Part shown: positions 34,898-46,141 of the stretch, piece by piece | How positions within the stretch are numbered: the first letter of the stretch is position 1 | Layout: the number at the start of each line of letters is the position of its first letter | Assembly: GCF_001039355.2 (NCBI RefSeq) | Contig: NW_019775713.1 | Location: 257,471-321,470, forward strand | Length of the DNA stretch: 64,000 nt | Source: Lingula anatina | Taxonomy: Eukaryota; Brachiopoda; Lingulata; Lingulida; Lingulidae | Reading direction: 5' to 3' | Translations under genes and position numbers: made by a program | Notes under the pieces: model-generated | Database searches by the model: none | What the model was told of the DNA's origin: nothing | Seen by the model: only the letters and a program-made list of their open reading frames with translations

Positions 34898-35050
34898 GAG
34901 TTGACTGTAGCATCGCTGCCACCTGCAGTAACGTATCTGACTGTTCCGGTCACGGCGTCTGTGTGGATTATGACGTATGCAAATGTGACAACGGATGGGC
35001 GGGGCCAAATTGTACAGTCTTTTCCTGTGAAAGTTTGGCGGCATGTTCAG
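34898..35050 (+). CDS. exon 37: EGF-like module
   Basis: Acceptor cgttccag ending at 34897, donor gttctt at 35051, phase 1. Codes CSNVSDCSGHGVCVDYDVC, WAGPNC and FSCESLAACSG, so it holds one complete module and the start of the next. Confidence 0.88.
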
Positions 35051-35424
35051 GTTCTTTTCTATTATGACTTGATCAGATAAACTGGGTCATTGCGTACACC
35101 CGAAATGGTATACGGCTTGAATCCAAATAGTAAATTATTTATAATGCAGCAATATCACTTTTGCTATTTGGTTCTTTCAGTCGAAGTCTAATAAAAAATG
35201 TAAACCATCTACTGAACTGTTTCTAGGATTTTGGATAAATGGTAAACGTGTTATTGCTGTCCTCAGTCACTTTTAGAAGCGGGATTTATGAAGTTTTACT
35301 CGCTTTTAGTGTTTTTTTTAATCCCAATAACTAAGGTGAGGTCGTATCCCTTTTACTCTTATAAACCATAGCTGTTGTGGTTTACAAATTTTGCATTGAC
35401 AAACTTAACATCACCATTCTGTAG

Positions 35425-35683
35425 GGCATGGACAATGTGTTGGATACGACTTATGCAGATGTGATTCTGGTTGGCAAGGTAACGGTTGTGCTCTACCAGA
35501 CTGTTCCTCCAATAATGACTGCTCTCTGCACGGCGTATGTACCTCACCTGGTATGTGCACGTGCTATGACGGTTACCATGGAGATAACTGTTCAGAGGTG
35601 ATAAATTGCACAGTGCTGAATGGCTGTAATGGACATGGGATATGTGTGTTCATTGAAGGCAATGAAAACCATACAATGTGCAA
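35425..35683 (+). CDS. exon 38: EGF-like modules
   Basis: Acceptor ttctgtag ending at 35424, donor gtaagt at 35684, entry phase 1, exit phase 2. Codes GHGQCVGYDLCRCDSGWQG, CSLHGVCTSPGMCTCYDGYH and CNGHGICVFIEGNENHTMC. Confidence 0.92.
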
Positions 35684-35947
35684 GTAAGTGTTTCTTCAGA
35701 GATATCACCCGCTTTTTAAGGTGTTTCATGTTTTTACATTCAAAACAATTCATAAGTGATAGCTGGCCGACACATTTTTTAATACATTGAAAACAAGTAT
35801 ATAGCATTTTAATAGGTTTGATTGAATATTACTTGAACAGGATGTTCCTCCAATAAATATTTTGTTTTATATTGCCGGGTTTTTTTCTGCACAATCTTAA
35901 GATGCATGTCCAATTTTATTGCCAATTTAATTAATTAACAAATCTAG

Positions 35948-36117
35948 GTGTTATGATGGCTACAGTGGCGCCACCTGTGCTACTGTGTCATGCTCCTCCG
36001 TGAACAACTGCTCAGGGAACGGCGTGTGTTTGGAGCCTAATCTATGTGACTGTGAACAAGGCTTTTCAGGGAGTGACTGTTCCAATTTTTCATGTGAAGC
36101 CCTTAGTTACTGTTCTG
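35948..36117 (+). CDS. exon 39: EGF-like modules
   Basis: Acceptor aatctag ending at 35947, donor gtaagc at 36118, entry phase 2, exit phase 1. Codes CYDGYSGATC, CSGNGVCLEPNLCDCEQGFS and a trailing SCEALSYCSG. Confidence 0.92.
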
Positions 36118-36522
36118 GTAAGCATCTTTTTCCCCAGAAAGTTGTGTATTGTACACAGCTAGACGTACGTGTCTTTAAGTAGATCCTCCCGCTATCTTGG
36201 TTATTTTCTGAAACTTGTGACCAGTATTAACGCTGTATTACAAATGAAGCTAAGGGCTAACTGAGACACAAACAGAAATTCATTTGTGTATACACAGCGT
36301 TTTATTTTCACGCTTCTTTAATAGATTCCGTGTAAACCAACTTCCTGTAACAGTATGTTGTACATTATCTGTCACCATAATGGTTTTAGTTCACATCACA
36401 AACAACTTCTAAGCGGTTATTCTGTCCTAGAAAACTTAAAAATAGTTATATCTTATCTTTTTGATTATTTATTGCATTGAACATCTTTTCTATTGGCTCA
36501 TCAATAACATGAAATATTTCAG

Positions 36523-37485
36523 ACAATGGACAATGTGTGTCATTCGACACATGTCAGTGTTTGACTGGCTGGCTGGGAGCCCGCTGTGACCAACCCGTCT
36601 GTGCTAACGTTTCCGATTGCTCCGGCCATGGTACATGTGTTTCAGCGAACCAGTGTGAATGCTTTGATGAATACGAAGGCGATAACTGCTCTGTCCACAT
36701 TGGTCCAAACATTCACAGTCCTTCCTTTGCACATGAATGGTACAATGCCAGCATACTTGAGAACACTGTTCAAGGGTCTGCCATCATATTTCAGAATAAT
36801 ATCACAAATGTAAGTGCTATAGACGCCGATGCAGGACGAAATGGCGAACTGTCGTATTCCATGTACGGTAGTAACGGCGCAGGTTTCTTCAGTGTCGACA
36901 ACCAGGGACATATCCTGATTATTACTACTTTGGACTTCGAGAACCTTGCCCAGAAAGAGTTTATTATGACAGTAGTTGCGACTGATAAGGGTGGGCCACC
37001 CAAAAGCGCTTCCGCCAAAGTTTCTATCACCGTCCTTGATGTGAATGATAACGCGCCAGAGTTTCAGTTGTTAATTTTCCCAGATATTCTTCTGGATGTC
37101 TCTGGAGCTTTAGGGCGTATTATTGGGACGTTTGTAGCAGCAGATGTAGACAGCGGGTCAAACGGTAGGGTTCATTACTCACTTACTGGTGATAAAAACC
37201 CTAATGATACCTTTGCTGTCGACCAGGACACTGGACAGTTGACAGTGATGCGATACCCGGCTCAGTCTCGGTACGAAGTCTTCATAGTAGCGGAAGATGG
37301 AGGTGAACCACCAAGATCCGCCATCTTACCCGTCGTAATAACAGTATACAGGCACGTCGCAGAAACACCAAGCGGTGCCTTAACCTCTACATCGACCTCG
37401 TCTTTGCCTGGATTTTCAGAAACTGATCAAGAGACAATGTCAACAAATATGGATGGAATATACAACCTGTCTGCGGCTTTCTATG
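36523..37485 (+). CDS. exon 40: EGF modules, two cadherin repeats, Ser/Thr stalk
   Basis: Acceptor atttcag ending at 36522, donor gttagt at 37486, phase 1. The first part completes one EGF and adds another (CSGHGTCVSANQCECFDEY). Then two cadherin repeats: the first with DADAGRNGELSY, LDFE and DVNDNAPEF, the second with AADVDSGSNGRVHYSLTG and AVDQDTGQLTV and a terminal strand at about 37350. Calcium-binding motifs (DxDxG, DxNDNAP) are intact. A Ser/Thr-rich stretch (LTSTSTSSLP) follows, a likely O-glycosylated stalk. Confidence 0.95.
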
Positions 37486-39280
37486 GTTAGTTTAAAGCAC
37501 CACCCGTTCAACAACCTTTTAAATAATGTAAACGAGATTTTTTTTAAATACCGACATACCGGTATCTGGTGTTTAGAAGAGTTGATTGAGTAATTTTACA
37601 GGTATGTCTGCACACCAGTTATGTATTTTATTATGTACGGACGCATCGTGTCTGTCTATGATGCCATCACCTACATCTGTCGTCGCCGTGCACTTTTAGA
37701 TATAACGTCCTAGTGACGTTGGATCAACGTTATAAACAGGTTGGGCCATTGATCGGCCTAAATTCAACGCCGAGTCAACGTGAATCCAGTCACATCAAAA
37801 CTCCGCCTTAATGTGATGTTGATTCAATGTTGTATTCTCGACGCAGTGATGCAAGGCATACATGTATATAGAACTTTAAACTTCAAAATATTGTTGAGAC
37901 GATGTATAGTGATAAGTGGAAAACCACTTTACCCCTTGTCTTCAGACTTACAGAAATGATGAATATTCATAAAATACAGGTCGAGTTCGAAAGTTAGACC
38001 ATGTTTCGAAAATAACGTTTTGTTTCTCAGCATATTGAAAATTAATTGCTGAGTATCTCCCAAACCGATAAAGTATGGGAAAGGTTCATAGCGTTCTGAC
38101 CGAAAGTCATACATTTATGTGGATTTTTTTTTTTCAAATATAACCTTGGATTTGACCTTTGAGCCATATTTCAAGATCAAATTATCTGTGGAAAAAACAT
38201 TTTTGAGACTATTTTCAAAAACTGAATGGAGGTAAGTTTTGATATTATGGTGAGAAGTTACACTTGAGACCACCTTTTATCATCTTGATTTTATGTCGGT
38301 GCTTATTCACGGGAGAAGCAGCAATAAGATGCCGACACTGAAACTTTTCTCTCATTCGGAAAACGTAAGCTAGAGACCTCTTGTTTGATGCATTTTGAAG
38401 AGCTTGTCAAGTGCAACACTGTAAAGGTGCGTGCAGAACAAGTTGATCCGCGAACTAACAGATCCGCGGATTATATATCTCCGAACTTTTAAAACTTGCC
38501 ATGCAATCACTTAATAGACAATAAATAGATTCCCCGCTGGAATTACGCGACAGGCTTTCAAGTGGGTCGGCCGTATTTGATCCTCAGGTATGTTAGTCCG
38601 TGAATAAATTTGGGTGTGAATGCGGCGTAAATAAGTTATTTCTTTTTCCATACGGTTAAGGAGTTATGCTGTTTCAGAAGATTAAGTGATTAAATAAGTA
38701 CAAATGCCATAATGCTCAACGGTGAAAAAATTTTTTAAATAACGTGTATATTTCCAAAACTTACAGAAAAATCCACATTCAACTTCTAACTGAAAATCTA
38801 ACTGTGACCTTGAATTAGACATTTTGCTATCTTCCCACCATAAACTGTGCTTTACAAATTTTCCGGCCCTAATAACTTGAAAGAGCTTATAATTTTGCTG
38901 GTGGTACAATATTGGACGGCAATATTTTGTGCACTACCACCATAAGCAGTGTAAAGGAGAACTGTTTTTTTATCTTATACTTGCAAGAGTGATTCTTACG
39001 ACTGAAATACCGTTTGAGTTGGAAAATCATTAGTTTCCCTTTGTTGGAGTTTTACGCGCGCGCGCAAACGTGCGCGTGTGTGTGTGAAATGTTCAGTGTG
39101 CACTTCCTCAATATACAAGACAAGGTAAATGAAAACAGAAAACAGGCATGGCTAATGGGTACAGGGCAGCAATGCAATCTCTGTGTCAACTGTTGATCAT
39201 GATAAATTTGATCAGTTCAGTGGGTCTTACTTGTGATGTTTTCGTGATGTTTTTGTGATGTTTTACTTTTTTCTATTCAG
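37486..39280. other. intron 40 with dispersed repeat relics
   Basis: Holds AACGTTGA-rich sequence (about 37710-37860) related to the element at 23960-24559, and single copies of the 145-bp satellite unit at about 38140 and 38770-38900. No exon-like frame found. Confidence 0.65.
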
Positions 39281-39355
39281 GCTCGACAAAGACGCTTAGT
39301 GAAGAGCACGGCGGCATGACCACAACAAAACCAGCGGTAACAACACCTGCAAATG
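39281..39355 (+). CDS. exon 41: Ser/Thr-rich stalk
   Basis: Acceptor ctattcag ending at 39280, donor gtatgt at 39356, phase 1. Codes TLSEEHGGMTTTKPAVTTPA, a Thr-rich juxtamembrane stalk. Confidence 0.85.
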
Positions 39356-39680
39356 GTATGTACAGATGTTGTGGCGAACTGAATAAAGGGGATTGCCAAG
39401 TAAATGTTGTTTTAATTTTGTAAGATGTCGAATGTGGGTGGATCATATGTTTAATGCTGTTTCTATTTTATTTACAGTGACATTATTACTTGGAAATATA
39501 GTTATAATTTTAATGGTGAAATTTGTTAATGACAATTTTAAATTGATTACACTTTTTGCATAAAGATTTTACAACTGAGCCAAGTGCACATTTGTATTGT
39601 GTAAGTGTATTGACCCAGATCAAGATTGGTTTTATGATAGTTAATTTGGTTTATTCTTAACAGTACTATACCTTAATCAG

Positions 39681-40162
39681 GTACTGTCGGGCGGGCAACT
39701 TTCAAAGCATGGTACCAAACGATGGGATTCCAAGCAGGCGTAGGAGTAGTTGGGGCGCTCTTGGTACTTGGCCTGTTAGTGTTTATGATACAACGCTGCC
39801 TGTGGCACCAGAAAAGAAAGGTTCGAGTGAATGCCGTTAAGTATGTCGGGGAGACGCAGGAGTGCACCCCCAGTGTCTCATCATTACGTTCACACTGGGA
39901 GGTGCAAGAGCTTGACAAGAAACATAGATTGCCACCGAACGCAAAGCCAGACGGAAACACGACGTATTTGTCTCGGATTCCTGGGTATGATTCCGCTGTC
40001 AAAGATCACACGGAAGATGTCAACATTTGCAGTCCTCCCCCTGTACAGCACCAGTTTTCTTTTAGTTTCCGTCCATCCCAACCCCGAAAAGTTTTACCGC
40101 CCTTGAAAGGCAGGAATATTCAACCTATCGGACAGGAGTTTGAGCTCCCTGAAAAGAAATAA
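39681..40162 (+). CDS. exon 42: transmembrane helix, cytoplasmic tail, stop
   Basis: Acceptor ttaatcag ending at 39680, entry phase 1, stop at 40160-40162. A hydrophobic helix GVGVVGALLVLGLLVFMI is followed by a basic stop-transfer (RCLWHQKRKVR) and a tail of about 120 residues, which makes the protein type I. The tail has YLSRIPGY and a Pro/basic patch (PSQPRKVLPPLKGR) that could bind SH2/PTB- or SH3-type partners (inference). It ends FELPEKK, not a classical PDZ ligand. Confidence 0.93.
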
Positions 40163-40470
40163 TATTCTTAGCGTCAAAAGGAAAGGTACCCCTCAACCAG
40201 AACAATATCATCTAGGCAAATGATTCCGTCCCTATAGACAAAACGCAGTTGAAGGCTTAAGATCAGTACTAAGCATTCTAAGTGCCATTTTCAGTTACAT
40301 GTATCCAAGAATTATCAATTATTTAGATAAAAGTATTACTAAACATTGTTTCTAATTGATATCAATTACCCAAGAAAAATTAATTATTCTAGATTAAAGA
40401 AATATATACTATCACTTCATTCGCAAACACGAGCTACATGTATACATAAATAAATGGATCCGTGCCACGG
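40163..40470 (+). other. 3' UTR of the giant gene with poly(A) signal
   Basis: No frame continues after the stop. An AATAAA at 40449-40454 is a plausible cleavage signal about 290 bases downstream. The exact end cannot be fixed from sequence. Confidence 0.5.
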
Positions 40471-40689
40471 CCAAACCCTGCACTTTGTTCAGCAAGTGTA
40501 AATGTACCGGTATCAATGTGCATGTAGGAAGAATGCCAACCTCCTTCAGTAAAACTTAACATTGTTATCGCACATAGTTATACTTTTTAATATTTACATT
40601 ATTATTTTCATTAATTTATTTTTGTGGGTCAATTGTAGTTTGCAGTGCATTTACAGTGTATGTGCTCGCATAGAAAACTAGCTACAGAC

Positions 40690-40922
40690 ACACTTTGACC
40701 CCATTTCCATAGATTTGAGATCGATCTATCCCTGTGGGGAGTCTTACTACATTACTGTCAGCTTAGCCGGCTTAAGCGTCTGACCCGCCTACTAAAAGCT
40801 GTAAAGGGGTAATTAACTATGGTGTGCGCTCGGCTGACTGCAATTTAGCGTGAACCCCCAGGGAGTTAGGTCGATCTAAATCTTAATCCCTGGATCGATC
40901 TAAACCTCTGGGAATACACCCT
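40690..40922. mobile_element. about 230-bp MITE-like repeat
   Basis: The left end (CCATAGATTTGAGATCGATC) and right end (GATCGATCTAAACCTCTGGG) are inverted copies with mismatches. Non-coding. Related to 24962-25210. Confidence 0.5.
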
Positions 40923-42532
40923 TTAATTCGAAGTGTCACTTACCTATTGTATAATCTGTGCAATACACATGTATGTCCATAAGCCTTTGAAGTTATTACT
41001 TGAAAGGCTATGGGCAAACATATATGTTGCACAATGCACAGATATTACAAACTCTGATAAGACTGACTTTATAATTGCTGATATTTTCAGGCGCAATAAA
41101 TATTCATTTTTCGTCAGCTTCAGCTTCGTTGTCATTGTTTTAAAACAAACAAATATACATGTACACGCACACGCGTGCATTTACACAACGATGTATTGAA
41201 GCAGCTAGCCAAGCTGTATGACTGTTGTGGTTGAAAAGAGTCCGAGCGGGGCGGGGTGGGGGAGCTCAGTTCTTCCTACCTTCCGATGACCCCTATACCT
41301 ATTTATTAACATATTCAGTATGAAAATCCGGAGATAAGACGGAACATGGAATTGAACAAGAGCGCAAAACATGCATGTACGCCCACACACACGCACAGAC
41401 CCATGCATTTAATTTTACATTTTGAACAGATGGGTTAGTGCAAATGAAAGACAAAAGATTGACTGATCTCTCGGGCAATTCACATTTTTCATAAGATATC
41501 AACACACAGAAAATTGTTTTTAAAGTTATGGCACATTGTTGAATATTATTTTTTTCTCGTACAATCAAGATTGAGCACGATGGTGTGTCAAAAAATAGGA
41601 GCCTTACGCCAATGGCTGTGGTGTGAAAAATACAATGCATTTCTGTATTGAGAGCCCTAGGTGATTGGCAGCTGACGATAGGTTCAGTATCTTTTACGTG
41701 GCAACCAATGACTCCGAGCAAACTCCATTACGTCCACCTAGTTGGGGTGAGAGCTGCTGCAAATTTTCCCTTATAGGTGTCAATCAAAGCTCACATACGG
41801 ACGGTTGATTGATGGTTACATAAACAAACGTCAATCGCAGTCATCTTTCAAAGGAATTTCTACCTTTCTTGAGGTGGGTTGACTGACAGTAATATAAACG
41901 AACGTCAACATCACACTGATAATAAAGTATAGGCGTAGGGCAGTAAATGCACCGAAAGGAAACGCGTATCTCTCGAAGTATTACATTGGTGTGAGTGGGA
42001 GAAGGATAAACATTTTTCTTTTTCTTAATTTAAACATGTCCAGTATCCGTCAGTTTGCGCCTGAGTTGCTAGGATTTTGTGATTATAGGATATAATACTT
42101 ATTATTTAAAATGCCCTTTACACGTAATACTCCATGCATGAGCTTCCGGTATGACAGTATCATTATACCTCATCTAAGACCCTCATTCATACTCTTACGT
42201 CTGGTGCAGATCTAAAAATCATACATCATATGATTGTTCCACATACAACACTCAAATAACATTATATCTAAGTATAACTACTAACAAAAATGAGCTATAA
42301 TTTGCCGCGGGTATTTTTTTCTCTGGAAACGATATTTCAGCAGATTACTTCGAGGCTCAGTTTAAATGTATTCGATATATACAACTGTACTTACTAGGCA
42401 TGATCTGTCTTGAAATATCATTTATACAAACTTGCTCTTGTGCAACCTGTGCATTTCTACTATACTAGACTGAAAATTCCTCTCAACGGAATTTAAATCC
42501 ACTCGCGTTTGTGGTAATTCACAATGATTTGT
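40923..42532. other. intergenic, little structure
   Basis: No supported gene. Two related units of about 33 bp lie at about 41803 and 41877 (GGTTGATTGATGGTTACATA and GGTTGACTGACAGTAATATA). Other short frames look random. Confidence 0.6.
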
Positions 42533-42651
42533 ACAGTGCCGCCGGAATCTCCCCTTACCAAATGGCCGTATGGTTTCCCAACCCTGCCCCACATGGTCAA
42601 ACAATAGAGGCCGTATGATAATTACAGGGTAGGGGAATCCCCCAGCAATCC

Positions 42652-42731
42652 TTATCGGACACCCAAATTAGTCGGTTTAACGAACACGGTCTGCCCCTTC
42701 TTAATTGCCTCACTTAAGGTTTCTATTATAG
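42652..42731 (-). CDS. candidate exon 2 of small minus-strand gene in the TIR element
   Basis: On the minus strand an acceptor CATCAG precedes an open stretch, IIETLSEAIKKGQTVFVKP..., ending at TAA (42652-42654). Entry phase 1 matches the donor of the exon at 42893-43109. No family recognised; evidence is splice compatibility and content only. Confidence 0.3.
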
Positions 42732-42892
42732 CTGATGCATAGAGATTGCTATCGACACGAGCAAACAATACCGGGTTATGTATCAACTGCAACAGAAGAC
42801 TCGAGTAAAGGCAAGTCGAATATTAGAACAAAAGTCTGAAGAACAAATCAGGCTTAGTTTTAAAACACGTATAATATAATCGAACTAAAAAT

Positions 42893-43109
42893 TACCTGTT
42901 CGCTCAAAGAGACGTGTTTTTAGTTTTAAGGTCACCAATTCGTCATTTTTGGTCAACTCCTCGTCTATAACGTTCATGTGGCGCAGGTCAACCTTTGAGA
43001 TACGTCTACTTCGTGGCTTATCGGCAATATCAAACAAAAATTTGAGTGTCGATTTATACCGTTTACTTGGCAGCTGACACGATGGCATGGAAATCAGTGA
43101 CATAAACAT
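42893..43109 (-). CDS. candidate exon 1 of small minus-strand gene in the TIR element
   Basis: ATG at 43109 (an in-frame ATG follows at 43103) opens a basic, mixed-charge protein containing SKRYKSTLKFLFDIADKPRS and LRHMNVIDEELTKNDELV, ending at a donor AACAG/GTAATT (about 42892). It is divergent from the BEN frame and shares its upstream region (43110-43357). No family recognised. Possibly a DNA-binding partner protein (speculative). Confidence 0.35.
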
Positions 43110-43455
43110 GTCATATTAAACAAAATACTTTTTGGCCATTTAGGAAGTCCAGATACATAAACAATCCTGTTGACACGTGACCAGTTGATTAGTTTGGATT
43201 AAAGAGTGTCATCGCAATGTTAACATTAATTTTAGACGACGCGTGTCACACAGTATTGATTATGTAATAGTCAGGGCTTAATCACTGTGTTTACCCAGCA
43301 TGAATAAAGCTAACCTGAACTGATTGTTAATTAATGTGAGATGACACGTGCCAACCAGTGAAGTTAGCCCGAGAGATTGTAATCCAGCTTTTTAAATTAA
43401 TTTCTTTTGATGCTTTTAAGTATGAAGAAGGCCTTTGGTTAAGTTTGGGCTTTAG

Positions 43456-43918
43456 ATCGCCACCTCCATTTCCAAGTCCATGTGTGACACCGCCGCCTCC
43501 TCCTCCTTTCCCAAGCCTCTGTGCGACACCCTTACCGTTGAGGTCTACATGCACAACTTTACCGCCACCGGTCACGTACACAGTTCCTACTTTGTGTCCT
43601 ACAAAATCAAGGAATTCGTCTTTCGGCCGGCCACCTCTCGCCTTGTCAAATAAAGAAATATTCGAAATTCGACAACGGGCCAGTTCACCAGGCAACTTTT
43701 GCGTTCAGTTGATGGGAAGGTTGTTTACGATTGATGAACGAATACGAAAGGACAGAAATGTTACGGGTGTAGATGGGCGAGATCCTATATGCAAATATAG
43801 ACTGAAGTATATTAAAGATATGGCTAACAAAATGTTTATCACTGAAACAACTGACAAGTCTTTTTGGAAAAAATGCATTTCGTCTATGAACAAAGCTAAT
43901 AGAAATATAAGGACATAA
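43456..43918 (+). CDS. BEN-domain protein, terminal exon
   Basis: Open to TAA at 43916-43918. I place the start at the acceptor gggctttag (ending 43455), because the longer frame to 43358 has no ATG. A Pro/Cys-rich linker (about 43470-43600) is followed by a BEN domain: SSPGNFCVQLMGRLFTIDER, VTGVDGRDPICKYRLKYIKD and a final KSFWKKCISSMN. This matches the NFA..L...LF......G..G...LD..R...I ... W..C...I pattern of BEN domains, which bind DNA or proteins in chromatin and in some viral proteins. AATAAA at 43973-43978. The 5' end is not identified. Confidence 0.7.
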
Positions 43919-43972
43919 AAATAATTTCAATCTTGTTAATAATATGTATATAGTAAAGACAGTTTGAAGCAT

Positions 43973-43978
43973 AATAAA
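43973..43978 (+). promoter_or_regulatory. poly(A) signal of the BEN frame
   Basis: AATAAA 55 bases after the BEN stop codon, still inside the TIR element. Confidence 0.5.
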
Positions 43979-44566
43979 TATTACATGTACAAGTACGAGT
44001 AGTGTTTTATTTGATCTTTAATAAATTCATAAATTCATTTATTAAACTCTATGTAAATTCAATCAATTCATAGCTACAATGTACACGAAAATAGCTGTCA
44101 TCACCGAATCTTTTTGGTAAAGCGACTTTTAAAAATCACTGTTGGCAAGTTCTTATACTTAAAATCTCCGTATCAGAGTAGTGTGATCATAGTAGAGTGA
44201 AGCCACCGCGCATTAAAGGTCAATTAACGCTTGGACGAACACTTAATTGCGACCACGCTCACCTTCGATCTTTATCTCAGCGAGCTAGGGTTAGGCTCTT
44301 TTGTTAGCAGAAATTTTGTCACGATAATTGCCCGACGGGCAGGGTATGGAACTATTGTTAACAGAAACCAAACAGCGAATGGATGACAATGTTATTTCCA
44401 TAGTTACCGAGCCAGGCCGTCCGCACAACCCGCAGCAACCCGGAGGGTAAGTAAGGGGAGATTCCGGCGGCACTGTAACATTTTATCCATTACTAAACAA
44501 TATGTACTTCTTTTCTAACTATATACGACCGGGGTGGTCCCATTTTGAAACCTGTCCCGTCTCAAC

Positions 44567-44634
44567 ATGGTTGTCAGTCTTACAGAATTGCTGGAAGTTT
44601 GCAAGATTTCAGAAGTTGTTGACCACTGCAGATT
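44567..44634 (+). CDS. candidate micro-gene exon 1
   Basis: ATG followed by VVSLTELLEVCKISEVVDHC and an excellent donor gtaagt, phase 2. Linked by compatible phases to 45613-45643, 45792-45853 and 46037-46061, giving about 61 residues. No homology recognised, so low confidence. Confidence 0.3.
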
Positions 44635-45612
44635 GTAAGTTATCGTAAATGTATGTTTTAATCATTTATGAAATGTTCTGTGTTTCAAGTATCCACGCAT
44701 TTTCACTTTTGCTCCTCCTCTACTGTCACTAATCAAAGTAAAATGATATCCTAAATGATTGTAAAATAAGTTATTGAATAACTACCAAAAACACACTCGT
44801 TATATTCTTGCGTCTTTTCTCTCGCAACGTGATGGTGACGTGCACCACAGAATTGATGGATACGTGCTAGATGTGACACACCGTTGGCCGCTGTAAATAA
44901 GGGAGGAAGGTAAGATTGTGCAATATGATTCAACTCGGTCTTTTTTCCGTTGTAGTTGGATTAATAGTGTCGATGGCTGTCCTCTTGTACCTTCACAAAA
45001 GCGGGCGTAATCATATTCATATATATATATGTGAATTATTCATTATTATGTCCTTTCTTTTACTTAACGTGCCTTAGTGAGATCAGGTTGTACAAGACAA
45101 AAGATCACTCGATTTCCTGGTTTCTTAAAGCAGAAATAACTGTTCGTTTGTGAATGAAAGATGGAAGGTTAGATTATGCAATTTGGAGATCCTCTGAAGG
45201 CCCTACCCGGCAAAAATGTGACAAAAGGGGCATAAGTATAAGCACCTGACTAAAGCTTAAATACATGTTTAAAAAATCCCTGGCATGAATTTTTATTTCA
45301 TTATATTTATTTTTGGCTCACCGGTCATTGTTCACTAAAACCTACTCCCAGGCAAATTGTTAATTTATATTTTTATGACTAAAAAAGAAAACTGTCTCGA
45401 GTAGAGATTCATGCAGGTTACGGAAGTATATTGATAAACATTACAAATACAATGGTGAATTTTACAATTTATGAAAAAGGACACAGTATAACTAAATATC
45501 TTTTTTATCAAAAGTGTTTATATTTTGTGTCTCGATAAAATATGTTGCATTTAAATAATACCCTATTTAATTATGAAAAAGAAATAAAACATTTAGACAA
45601 TACGGACTGCAG

Positions 45613-45643
45613 AACTTTCTCCACAACTCATATTTGTAAAGAG
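45613..45643 (+). CDS. candidate micro-gene exon 2
   Basis: Acceptor gactgcag, donor gtaata, entry phase 2, exit phase 0; codes TFSTTHICKE. Confidence 0.25.
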
Positions 45644-45791
45644 GTAATATTATTTTATAAATCCAACTTAATGAGTGTCAGTGTTATATGAAGCGCTTTT
45701 AAATATTCTAGTGCTGTTATAGTTTTAGGCTTCCATTAAACGATCAAGTGTACTTGGACTGTGATATTGATTGATTTATTTGATTTTCAAG

Positions 45792-45853
45792 AACCCAGTT
45801 GAAACCGCAGATGAGGACGTATGGATGCTATATTCGTCATGGGAAAATGACAG
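45792..45853 (+). CDS. candidate micro-gene exon 3
   Basis: Acceptor ttttcaag, donor gtgtat, entry phase 0, exit phase 2; codes NPVETADEDVWMLYSSWEND. The preceding 130 bases are repeated, diverged, before exon 4. Confidence 0.3.
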
Positions 45854-46036
45854 GTGTATTTTTAGCTACATCATGTAGCCTTCATCCCTAAAAAGTGTTT
45901 TTTTACACTTAATGCAAGTCATTGTTATAAAAGGCGCTTTTAATTATATCTTGGTTGCTATAAGAGTTAAATACTTTCCAGAAAAACAATCAAATGCACT
46001 AAAACTCAAATATTTATTGTCTTATTTGTTTTATAG

Positions 46037-46061
46037 GATCCCAGATCAGATCACACGTTAG
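46037..46061 (+). CDS. candidate micro-gene exon 4 with stop
   Basis: Acceptor ttttatag, entry phase 2; codes IPDQITR then TAG at 46059-46061. It lies about 245 bases after exon 3 in a duplicated block (about 45665-45800 and 45915-46045). Confidence 0.25.
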
Positions 46062-46141
46062 GACGAGTGGACTCAATGTTCAGCCAAAAATGTCCACAAT
46101 ATTAACTGAGACCCTGATAGAGGGTAATTAAGCTGCAGAGT

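Larger units (their letters stand above)
247..40162 (+). other. giant Bark beetle/Anakonda-like transmembrane gene, 3' portion (42 exons)
   Basis: Gene span. Chaining GT-AG exons with compatible phases gives about 12.3 kb of coding sequence, roughly 4,100 residues. Order: CUB, beta-helix; leader, SRCR, beta-helix, CUB, beta-helix; leader, beta-helix, CUB, beta-helix; chitin-binding-like domain; C-type lectin; two EGF; PSI; about 800 residues of unknown fold; Cys-rich region; vWD; about nine EGF-like; two cadherin repeats; TM; tail. Known: Drosophila Bark beetle (Anakonda) is a triple-repeat septate/tricellular-junction protein with CUB-like, beta-helix, SRCR and lectin modules. Inferred: this is a homologue of that family, and the vWD-EGF-cadherin half is an extension. 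The signal peptide and first exons are outside the window. Two frame breaks (2265-2270 and 24759/25584) must be resolved before the model is complete. Most introns are phase 1, as expected of shuffled extracellular modules. Confidence 0.8.
42533..44476. mobile_element. 1.94-kb DNA transposon with 26-bp TIRs carrying a BEN-domain gene
   Basis: The left end ACAGTGCCGCCGGAATCTCC (42533 to about 42558) is reproduced exactly in reverse complement at about 44451-44476. Both ends are flanked by T/A, compatible with a TA target duplication. Between them lie a BEN-domain frame on + (to 43918) and a two-exon candidate on - (43109 down to 42652), arranged divergently. No recognised transposase is present, so it is either non-autonomous with captured host DNA or a little-known element type. 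TIRs are directly seen; mobility is inference. Confidence 0.7.

Noticed and set aside
43327-43695. Glycine-rich minus-strand frame opposite the BEN exon
   Set aside because: Shadow of the Pro/Cys-rich + strand linker.
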